Origin: Gracilaria vermiculophylla
Lineage: Eukaryota > Rhodophyta > Florideophyceae > Gracilariales > Gracilariaceae
Direction: 5' to 3'
Assembly: GCA_019155205.2 (NCBI GenBank)
Contig: JAHNZQ020003146.1
Location: 912,686 to 976,685, forward strand
DNA: 64,000 bases
The notes under the pieces are model-generated. The model saw only the letters and a program-made list of their open reading frames with translations, ran no database searches and was not told the origin of the DNA. How positions within the stretch are numbered: position 1 is the first letter of the stretch; each line of letters opens with the position of its first letter. Both the position numbers and the translations under genes were made by a program. Positions 56,623-64,000 of the stretch are shown in pieces.

Positions 56623-59600
56623 ATGCAGTCCCCTCCTGCCTTCAAGCCCCCCGTCAGCGTCTCCGTGCTCGCCCTGCAAAACCTCACCACCGTCCCCTTC
56701 ATCCGCCTCGCGCTGCGCCCCAACCCCGAGTCCAACCCCGAGTCCAACCCCGAGTCCAATCCCGCCTCGCCCGTCGCCCGCCGCGCAAAGTGGCTCGAGC
56801 ACGGAGTCGGCGCCCAAACCGCCTTCCCCGTCGTCGCTCTCGCCCTTCTTGCCGAGCAGCTTCCCGCCGTGCTCGCCTCTCTCGTGCGTCCACCCCCTCC
56901 AAAGCCGCACACCAAGCCCGCTCCGCGCACCCCCCCTCCCGCGCCCTCCCTGTGGCTCTTCGGAGCCACCCCCACGCTTCAAGCCGCCAACACCCTCCTC
57001 TCCGATGCCTTCCTCGTCGAGGAGCAGGGCGTGTGGACCGCCGCCTCCCCTCCCGTGCACACCCACGCGTTCACCGCTGCCATTCACCGCGCCATCGTTC
57101 TAGCCCTCGAATCGCAGGGCGCGCTCCGCGTTGCGCACCAGGTCGTGCACCCGTCGGCTGCGCTTGCCTACACCTTCTGCGTGTCGCTTTCGTCCCCACC
57201 GCAATCTCGCATCATCATTCGCGTTGCAGTCAACAAGTCCCGCGCTCGCACCATCACCGACCGCGACCTGCTCCGTGACCCCAAGCTTCCCTTGCACGTC
57301 GTAACTGCACCTCTGGGCACCGCGGCTGTTCTGTCTCCTCGCGCGCCGGCTGGTGATGCCCTCACTGAGTCCGTGCTCAACAGATGGCGCGAGGCCGGCA
57401 TGTACCCCTGTGCGTTGCCCTCTTCGGCTCAACCCGATACTTCGGTTGTGTTTGTCAAGTTGGAAAACGGCTTGGAGGTCCCCTATCCGCGCGCAGTCAT
57501 TCTTACCAACCAACCGATGCTGCCGCCGGAAGCACTCAACTCCGCGGACTTATCTAGGGCCGCGTACAGTCCAAACAAGATTGTCAAGAATGCCAACCTG
57601 TGGAAGTCGAGAAAGCGCCCCAGGTCCCCTTCCCCGACCAGCTCTTCTTCAAACGTCAACACCACCGATGCATGCCCCCCTTCAAAACCCGTTCCTCCGC
57701 AAATACCTCCCGTTTCATTTGTAGACGACGCCCCGACTGCGCAGTCTCTCAATGCTGCCATTCGGTCTCTTCAGCAGACTGACAAGGGCCAATCTATTCC
57801 CGTGCAGCACCACCCGCTCGTCGAACAGGTGTTCCCGCCGGAACTGCCCGTCCCGGAGGCAGCCGATTCGACCGAGCTGAATGCCGTCAAGGAGGAGCCG
57901 GCTGCTGTGGAGGCTGCTGCTGCACCACCGCCAAATCCCTCTGCAAGTGCCGCTTTGAGTCTTCATCAAGAACAGAAGGGTGAACCGCTCTCTGTTTCGA
58001 ACATGAAGAACGAATCCTCAACGTTTGCCATCAGCTCGAACTCTGGATTGGACTCTTTCCCCCTCGATGGTGATGTGACCAGCGGCCCGGATTTTCTTCA
58101 CGGGGCACATGGCATGGGCATGACTGATTTTAGCACATTGGACGAAGTGGCAGAGTTCTTCCGTGATGGAGTAGACGATCGCTTGCCGGAGGAGGAGAAC
58201 GGCAATAATGCCGACGAGAACTCTATCCAGCCGATATTCGAAAACGAGCAAAAATCAGCCGAGCAGACGGCGAACGTTGCGGACTCATCGCAACAAGATG
58301 GAAAGCAAAGCGCATCAGCTGCGGAAATGGATGTGGATTCGGAATCTAATGATCCATCTGCCGCACGTGAAGGGCGCCTCGAGCTTCAGGTCGAGGTGGA
58401 TGGAAAACTGGGCGACTTGTCGCCCACAGACCTTGTCCGCGCAGCGCTGAAGAACTTTAAATCACCGTCAACGGAGCAGAAGCCCGACAAGTCCCAAGTG
58501 AGGGAAAAGCTCAATGCATTCTTCGAAGACGATTTCACGGAACGCCGCCGCGTGAGGCTTTCTACTTCCCGAAGGGCCAGGAAGATAAGACGGATCTCGA
58601 AACTCTACAATTCACAATCGAAGTTTAAGCTTTTGAAGACTTCTAACGACAATGATTCGGAGGGAATCCTACGAACTGGCTCACCTGCAAGTGAAAAAGA
58701 CAATCAATGGAGAAACCGCAGATCACTGTATATCCCGCAAAGGAAGCTGAAGAGGTTTTCTAAACTTCGTCAGCGAGGAGAAGTCAAAGACCCATCGTTG
58801 CTGCGAAAGGAAGCTCAATGGGAGCTTTCAGAATCAGATGACGATGAAGAGCCAGAAGCCCCAAAAGACTTCAAGCAGACATTTTCGACGTCGACGATGT
58901 TATCTTTACAGGAACTCAGCAGCGATCGCTCCAGTGAAGGAAATGGTCATCATGGCACGACAGGGGACAAGAATCTTGAGACTGATGCCTTGAAACTTGC
59001 AGATTCTGTTGCGATTGATTGTGCTAGCGCATGTTATGTTTTATCAGCAGATCGTAACTCACAATGGGGATCATCATCAACCTTCAATGAAAGTACCTTT
59101 TCGCAGAGCTCGGCACATGGGGGTCGAGAAGAGGATCAGAAGCCGACCTGTGCACCTCATGGAAGTCTACTTGCATCCAAGCGCCTCGTGCCGCATCCGA
59201 CGTCCAAGGCACAAGTGCATGCGATCGCAAGTTCTCCAGGTGGAAGGTCGTCCTTCAAGAGGGACGGGGAGATGTTCAATCTGATGGCCTTGCTTGAGAT
59301 GCAGCTGTTTGTGAAGAACGAGTTGTGTTTATTCCCGGAGAATGCGAAAGGTTCTCTGGATTGCCTTCAGAAGGAGAAAGGCTCTGCGGACATGGACACG
59401 GATGAGGTTTCTTCTGCGACAATGCGGCGCGTGCTCCTTGGATTGCCGCGGGCGCTGGAAACTAGTCCTATTTTCAGAACGTGCTTAGAGTCTCTTGGAT
59501 GCGGACCTGAGGTACCAGAAGGTACTTCGGGAGACTCCCGCGACCATGAATCTGGTGCTAGAAAATCAAATCAACTTGTGCCAAGCGTATTCGGTCCGCT

Positions 59601-61665
59601 GTCAATCACTGATTACATGGGCAAATCGGCCGCCGTGTTCCCCCTTAATCCCCCAAAGGTGTGCGTTGGTTATAACAACGAGTGGATTGAGACTTTTGGA
59701 GGAGCTCTTCCGACATGGGAGAAGGCTGGCTTTGAGCCTTTTAGCGAGCGGAAGAATGTGGAATACGTCGCCATAGCACCCGACGACATGCAAGAAGATG
59801 TGAACCTGTTCCTTCGAGATGTATCATCTGCGTATGAAGAATGTTTGTTTGGCACACACAGTGTGTTCCCATTTGAACGAGTCGCTTTCATATCCAGTTC
59901 AGTGGCAAACTCGGTAGCCGCTGAAAAAGGAACGGGGACAAGCTTGTCTGATGCGGAACGAGCGATGGCGGAACAGTATCAGCTGTACGTGAAGGCGCTT
60001 TGCACCAAACTGGCTTCACTGACTCGTGACAGCCGCAAGAATGCAATATCCGCTCCAACGAATATTGTGGCCTACGTCATATCCCCGTTTGAAAAGAAAC
60101 AGGTTGCAGCGAATGTCGCACTCTTACGAGCCGTCTCTCCGTTGGTGAATGCTGTTCCTGACGCGATACCTGCCGGTACTGGCGCCACACCTCCGACCCC
60201 CAGCCTACCTGCTGCCCCATGGAGGAGCCCTTCGTCCAAGGGGATCATGTCCTTGACGATAAGGGTTTTGCCCCGTGAAGTCGTCGACCGGAATCTTTCT
60301 GGGTCCGTTGGAATAGACAGCATGCACGATCGCTCATTACGGCCGCAACTGATGAAAGCCGTGTCTTTTGCTGTATTCAACTCTATTCGTAGAAAAAGGG
60401 TACGGATACCGAGCACTGACAGCGACGTTGCGAGTGTGCTGTCGCGCGCATCCCTCATGCCTGATGACCTCATGTCGCCAATGACCCCTGATATCGTGGT
60501 TGAATCACCTGGAGGTGCTTCGATAACCCCCGTTTCACCACTGGGGTCTAACTTTGAGGACGGTGTTTCGCACTCTACCCAAATATCTGCACAAAGCTTG
60601 CATGTCGGCCATGTTGATCAAAGCTGCGCCCTTTCCCCCTCGTTTCTCTATGAACCAGCTATCGTGCTTGCAGGGGTTGGAAAACACATGGGACAGACTG
60701 AGTCACGTGCTGACCTTGTGCTGCACTTGGCATACACCTTTTGTGAGGCAACCTCTAGATTTGTGTTTGCGTGGACGGACCAGAGGGGCGAACTATTGGA
60801 TGTCGCAACAGTGCCAGTCGTTAGAGCCGCAATGACGTCTTCGAGACGAAAAGCTTTTTGGGGCATGTGGGCGCGAGGGCAGAGATGGAGGATATCTTAT
60901 GTCGATGAGGTCCATGTGACTGTATCGCGAGTCGGCCAAATGACTTTAGGTGAGCTAGACGATTGGGACTGGGTGATCGGGAAAGTGATGTCATCAAAGT
61001 CGAGCTTGTCTGAGAAGAGTTGTGACGAAGAAAATGGGGTCTCTGTGGTAAGAAGATTTCCGCCGCTGCAACCGCAAAAACCAGACGAAGTGAATGATGT
61101 ATACACGGATTTCTCAACGCCTGCAACCCCTGGTGTCCCGCAACCAAACGGTTCCAGCACGGTTTCAAAAGGTACTCCTTCTATCGACGTGAAAATGCCG
61201 CCTGTATGTTCAGTATCCGTCGTTAGCGTTTGCGATTTGGAAACGCATTTGTTCTTGGAGGAGTGTATCGAGCCCAACGCAGACAGGCGGGACTTTGCTA
61301 TTGTGGGGAGCGAGCGTCTCTCCAAAGGAAAGAATGTGCAGGCAACTGCTGTTCTAGTGCGTTATGAGGATGATGGAATGAATGCGCTTGAGGTCAACGT
61401 GTTGAGGCACTACGGAAGTGCCGGACACAGTGAGGAAATGTCCGATGATCGATCGCGGTGGGATTCGTTAGACGTGCATACTATTGCGCGAACAATAGTC
61501 TCGAACTTCCATGACTTGCGATACACAAGTTCACCCCCGAGTTGGCCGGTGCAGAGATGGCTTAGTATGTACCCTGTCCACATGGATGCCATTCGTGGTT
61601 ATCAAGCGAACTTCGGACTTGTGCACCGGTATGGGGCAGGTGCGCTGATTGCCGGTACCCGGTAG
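56623..61665 (+). CDS. MED13: Mediator complex subunit 13
   Basis: ATG at 56623 gives 1680 residues in one exon. The N-terminal MED13 domain is followed by a long acidic and Ser-rich middle. The C-terminal half has the family's blocks: FPLNPPKVCVGY, LPTWEKAGFEPFSERKNVEY, FLRDVSSAYEECLFGTH, YVISPFEKK with adjoining residues, WTDQRGELLDVATVP, and a last block ending WPVQRWLSMYPVHMDAI. MED13 links the CDK8 kinase module (CDK8, cyclin C, MED12) to core Mediator and has an Argonaute-like fold. NPES repeats at residues 34-46 reflect a 15-base coding repeat. The 5' end of the gene is much more GC-rich than the 3' end. Upstream in-frame sequence is polyproline and was excluded. Confidence 0.92.
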   Translation: MQSPPAFKPPVSVSVLALQNLTTVPFIRLALRPNPESNPESNPESNPASPVARRAKWLEHGVGAQTAFPVVALALLAEQLPAVLASLVRPPPPKPHTKPAPRTPPPAPSLWLFGATPTLQAANTLLSDAFLVEEQGVWTAASPPVHTHAFTAAIHRAIVLALESQGALRVAHQVVHPSAALAYTFCVSLSSPPQSRIIIRVAVNKSRARTITDRDLLRDPKLPLHVVTAPLGTAAVLSPRAPAGDALTESVLNRWREAGMYPCALPSSAQPDTSVVFVKLENGLEVPYPRAVILTNQPMLPPEALNSADLSRAAYSPNKIVKNANLWKSRKRPRSPSPTSSSSNVNTTDACPPSKPVPPQIPPVSFVDDAPTAQSLNAAIRSLQQTDKGQSIPVQHHPLVEQVFPPELPVPEAADSTELNAVKEEPAAVEAAAAPPPNPSASAALSLHQEQKGEPLSVSNMKNESSTFAISSNSGLDSFPLDGDVTSGPDFLHGAHGMGMTDFSTLDEVAEFFRDGVDDRLPEEENGNNADENSIQPIFENEQKSAEQTANVADSSQQDGKQSASAAEMDVDSESNDPSAAREGRLELQVEVDGKLGDLSPTDLVRAALKNFKSPSTEQKPDKSQVREKLNAFFEDDFTERRRVRLSTSRRARKIRRISKLYNSQSKFKLLKTSNDNDSEGILRTGSPASEKDNQWRNRRSLYIPQRKLKRFSKLRQRGEVKDPSLLRKEAQWELSESDDDEEPEAPKDFKQTFSTSTMLSLQELSSDRSSEGNGHHGTTGDKNLETDALKLADSVAIDCASACYVLSADRNSQWGSSSTFNESTFSQSSAHGGREEDQKPTCAPHGSLLASKRLVPHPTSKAQVHAIASSPGGRSSFKRDGEMFNLMALLEMQLFVKNELCLFPENAKGSLDCLQKEKGSADMDTDEVSSATMRRVLLGLPRALETSPIFRTCLESLGCGPEVPEGTSGDSRDHESGARKSNQLVPSVFGPLSITDYMGKSAAVFPLNPPKVCVGYNNEWIETFGGALPTWEKAGFEPFSERKNVEYVAIAPDDMQEDVNLFLRDVSSAYEECLFGTHSVFPFERVAFISSSVANSVAAEKGTGTSLSDAERAMAEQYQLYVKALCTKLASLTRDSRKNAISAPTNIVAYVISPFEKKQVAANVALLRAVSPLVNAVPDAIPAGTGATPPTPSLPAAPWRSPSSKGIMSLTIRVLPREVVDRNLSGSVGIDSMHDRSLRPQLMKAVSFAVFNSIRRKRVRIPSTDSDVASVLSRASLMPDDLMSPMTPDIVVESPGGASITPVSPLGSNFEDGVSHSTQISAQSLHVGHVDQSCALSPSFLYEPAIVLAGVGKHMGQTESRADLVLHLAYTFCEATSRFVFAWTDQRGELLDVATVPVVRAAMTSSRRKAFWGMWARGQRWRISYVDEVHVTVSRVGQMTLGELDDWDWVIGKVMSSKSSLSEKSCDEENGVSVVRRFPPLQPQKPDEVNDVYTDFSTPATPGVPQPNGSSTVSKGTPSIDVKMPPVCSVSVVSVCDLETHLFLEECIEPNADRRDFAIVGSERLSKGKNVQATAVLVRYEDDGMNALEVNVLRHYGSAGHSEEMSDDRSRWDSLDVHTIARTIVSNFHDLRYTSSPPSWPVQRWLSMYPVHMDAIRGYQANFGLVHRYGAGALIAGTR

Positions 61666-61916
61666 CAGGGGCAGCTGCCGTTCCTCAACATGGGGCGAGG
61701 GATTGAAGTGAATACAGACCAATTAACTAATAAACCTTGACATTTTCTCAAAACATGTCTCGTAGCCGAAACCTACAATAGCAAAACTTTTGTGTCAAGG
61801 CCAGCGCTTCACCTGCATCCGCATTTCTACCTGAACTAAGTAGAATGTCGACGAGGAGTTCTTGTGCCCTCTTTCCTTAGCTATTTGAGCAAAAGATGGG
61901 ACAGTGTATCGCGCTG
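61666..61916. other. Intergenic, convergent ends
   Basis: 250-base spacer between the ends of MED13 and the NOL9-like gene, AT-richer than either. A TAATAAACC polyadenylation-like signal occurs at about 61727. Nothing else was noticed. Confidence 0.5.
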
Positions 61917-63878
61917 TTACTTTCGAGCAAGTGTTCCTCGACTGCGCATAGACTCCGCCGTGTGAACTGAACCCGACAGGATGAACGGTGTCGCGCTTGA
62001 CTTGAGAAGTGACGCGGCAGCACACGAAAAAAACAGAGCTTGGGGCAGCTGGATGCCTCCACTGAAGAGCAGTGTATCACACAGTTGTAGTCTGTCCTGA
62101 TCAATAGGGGTGCAAATGTACAGGAGGCGCGCTTCCGGGTCGCATCCCCTCACTATCCCATAGCCGTGGATGGCCCAGTCTGGGTCCGCATCGTCGACAG
62201 GAACGCTGCTTCCAAGCGCAACCAAGCAGGCGCTCAGCCCCTCCATGGACATTCCGCTGAGCGACTTTTCATCAACGCAAACCAAGTGCACATCAGCGAC
62301 GTGCACGCAGTGCACCCTGCCCAGGGCAAGTTCCTTGGAGAAGTACGTCGCGACGTGAAGCTCCCTCAGCAAAATTGGCGGGAAGCACATGTCTCGTTCC
62401 TTGCGCGGGGTTGTGAGAGTGAAGCAGCGATCTTCGGGGAAGGCTGCGGCAAGCTGCGCAATGGCAGGCCGCGGTTGGTGGCCCTGCAGGCGCAGGTGCG
62501 CCAGGTGACTGGGGTTCACCTGCGTCGAGAGGTGGTGGAGTAAATCAGCGCCGATCCCGTTGGTCCATCCGTCGGAGTTTACGACGACGGGGTACTTGTG
62601 CTGTGCGGCAAAGTCTAGGGCCTCCTTGCACACGCGCTCTATGAACAACGCGTACTGGTCCGGATCTTCCCGAGGCGTGGTGTCGCCGAAGAAGCGAGCG
62701 GCCAGAGGGGCGCTCCTGTTGGAAGCGGCGCCTGAGCCAACTCTCATTTCGGTCACGCAGTACGCAGCCACCAGTCCGGGCGGGCTCATTTCCGACTGCC
62801 CCACATCCGAGTCCATGAGCACAACGGCGGCGCAGGTTTGAAGAAGATGGTTGATGACGCAGCGAGTGAAGGTGGACTTTCCCGACCCGCCGGCGCCGCA
62901 CACGAGCAGTCGCAGGTCGCAGGGTTGCGTCGCGCGGCGCAGGAAGTGATGCAAGTGATCACAAACAGCGCTCCACTCCGGCCATTGTTCAAAAAGGCCA
63001 AACCTGTCGGCGCGCGGATGGACGGACATGCCGGGCACCAGTTGCTCGCCCGGGGATATGGACGGGTGGCCCGCGACGCGATTGAAGTGGCGCAGGGATG
63101 TGCGCAGGTCGGCGGCGACTTGGAAGGGGTCGGACGCCTCCCAAAGGCGATGATCGGCGGAGGTGGCGGAGAAGACGAGAACGCAGGCGCCGGCTGGCAG
63201 CTGCTCGTCGGACAGGGTGAGGGATCGGCGGATGCGATGGTTGAGCGCTGCATCCGGGTGCAGTGGCGGTGGCGCGCGCAGGTGGAGGCGCTGGGCAGCG
63301 GCGGGGTCGTTGACCGAGGCGACGGTGACGATGAATGGGGCGTAGGGGGCGGAGAATACGAGAACGGGGTCGCTGTCGGTGGTGAGGGTGAGGCCGAAGA
63401 CGGTGGCACTGCCGCGCGCGACCGAGAGGCACACCGAGCCCGAAAGCGGGACGGGCTGCGAGCGGACGCGGGCCACGACGTAGTCTGCGCCATGGGCGGA
63501 GCCCGACTGGAGGCGTAGCAGATTGGCGTGATCGACGGCGACGGGGTGAGCGGGCGGGGGCGCGTTGGGCGGAGCGGCGTGCTCGACGGGAGGTGGGGAC
63601 GGGGCGGGGGGCGGCGGAGACAGCGGCGGCGAAGTGGAGTAGTCGGACAAGCTGGAATGGTGGTCGGCGCTGTGCTCAAAGCGGTGCGGGAGGGGGCGCA
63701 GCCTGAGGATGGAGTGGTGTTGAAAGGCGAGAGCTGGTTTGGCGTGCGCGGCGTCGGCGTTGGGCTGGTGGCTCGGTGGGGCGGACGGCACGGGGCGGGT
63801 TTCGAACAGCGGTCGGCTGCGCTTTCGCGGCTTGGAGGGGGCGGGGCGCCTCGATGGCAGAGACCTGCGCTTCTCCAT
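61917..63878 (-). CDS. NOL9: Polynucleotide 5'-hydroxyl kinase, NOL9/GRC3-like
   Basis: A 653-residue protein. The first 110 residues are basic and Pro-rich (EKRRSLPSRRPAPSKPRKRS), fitting nucleolar targeting. The P-loop GAGGSGKST lies at 328-336, followed by MDSDVGQSEMSPPG (355-368), then FFGDTTPREDPDQY and NSDGWTNGIGADLL. This is the order found in GRC3/NOL9, and QSE(M/F)(S/T)PPG distinguishes it from CLP1. These kinases phosphorylate the 5' end after ITS2 cleavage so that 25S/28S rRNA can be processed. The C-terminal domain keeps VRGCDPEARLLYICTP, typical of NOL9. The gene converges with MED13 and its start is preceded by a GC-rich minisatellite. Confidence 0.85.
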   Translation of the reverse strand: MEKRRSLPSRRPAPSKPRKRSRPLFETRPVPSAPPSHQPNADAAHAKPALAFQHHSILRLRPLPHRFEHSADHHSSLSDYSTSPPLSPPPPAPSPPPVEHAAPPNAPPPAHPVAVDHANLLRLQSGSAHGADYVVARVRSQPVPLSGSVCLSVARGSATVFGLTLTTDSDPVLVFSAPYAPFIVTVASVNDPAAAQRLHLRAPPPLHPDAALNHRIRRSLTLSDEQLPAGACVLVFSATSADHRLWEASDPFQVAADLRTSLRHFNRVAGHPSISPGEQLVPGMSVHPRADRFGLFEQWPEWSAVCDHLHHFLRRATQPCDLRLLVCGAGGSGKSTFTRCVINHLLQTCAAVVLMDSDVGQSEMSPPGLVAAYCVTEMRVGSGAASNRSAPLAARFFGDTTPREDPDQYALFIERVCKEALDFAAQHKYPVVVNSDGWTNGIGADLLHHLSTQVNPSHLAHLRLQGHQPRPAIAQLAAAFPEDRCFTLTTPRKERDMCFPPILLRELHVATYFSKELALGRVHCVHVADVHLVCVDEKSLSGMSMEGLSACLVALGSSVPVDDADPDWAIHGYGIVRGCDPEARLLYICTPIDQDRLQLCDTLLFSGGIQLPQALFFSCAAASLLKSSATPFILSGSVHTAESMRSRGTLARK

Positions 63879-63901
63879 GGCAGGCGCGGCGGGGCGGCGG
63901 G

Positions 63902-64000
63902 GCGGCGGTCGGGGGGATGGGGTGCGGCGGCGGTCGGGGGGATGGGGTGCGGCGGCAGCGGCGGTCGGGGGGATGGGGTGCGGCGGCGGTCGGGGGAGTG
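63902..64000 (-). repeat. GC-rich minisatellite before the NOL9-like gene, four units
   Basis: On the plus strand, units GCGGCGG(N)nTCGGGGGGATGGGGT repeat: 63902-63923 (22 bases), 63924-63948 (25), 63949-63979 (31) and a partial unit from 63980 to the window end. Length differences come from extra CGG or CAGCGG triplets. It lies within about 25 bases of the minus-strand ATG at 63878, so it is in the presumed leader or promoter. It runs off the window. Confidence 0.85.

Overview
This is a nuclear window from a gene-dense photosynthetic eukaryote, most likely a red alga. Spliceosomal introns are rare: five could be placed with confidence, 68 to 194 bases long, and three of them open with GTACGT. 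Plastid-type genes are present (a DUF1995 protein with a transit-like leader, a NUMOD3 protein, a conserved two-helix protein), as are two GT61-type glycosyltransferases. One tRNA-Met gene appears to carry an extra intron in its T loop, a feature known from cyanidiophyte red algae. Species cannot be named from sequence alone. About 30 protein genes and three tRNA genes lie on both strands with no operon structure.

Layout. 0-4 kb: end of an ATP10-like gene, a NUMOD3 protein, a GT61 glycosyltransferase. 4-8.5 kb: a poly-G/gap locus, a kinase-like protein lacking the catalytic Asp, a small membrane protein. 8.5-16 kb: second GT61 gene, a protein with an alpha-COP-like C-terminus, RNase H2A (two exons), a metallophosphoesterase. 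16-25.8 kb: DUF1995 protein, coiled-coil membrane protein, cyclophilin H, tRNA-Met, biotin synthase, ABM-domain protein, NSE4. 26-37 kb: gene-poor stretch with a hairpin, a BORCS5-like gene divergent from a glutamine-rich protein, UQCC5/SMIM4-like and MLF-like genes. 37-48.8 kb: S6K-type kinase, two tRNA-Gln, leucyl aminopeptidase, hemerythrin-like protein, RING-H2 ligase, HAD hydrolase (two exons), cytochrome c (two exons), FAHD1-like hydrolase (three exons). 48.8-53.8 kb: no convincing intact gene, but a duplicated, partly decayed cysteine-rich unit and tandem repeats. 53.8-64 kb: secreted trypsin-like protease, a poly-C/gap locus, Mediator subunit MED13, and the NOL9/GRC3 kinase.

Most genes are housekeeping: mitochondrial assembly (ATP10, UQCC5, cytochrome c), genome stability (RNase H2A, NSE4), splicing (cyclophilin H), transcription (MED13), rRNA processing (NOL9), growth signalling (S6K) and membrane traffic (BORCS5-like, COPI-like). 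Base composition is patchy: several genes start inside very GC-rich, CpG-dense islands with low-complexity pyrimidine tracts, while intergenic DNA is AT-richer. Two assembly gaps sit inside G/C homopolymers and are flanked by duplicated sequence, so the assembly there should be distrusted.
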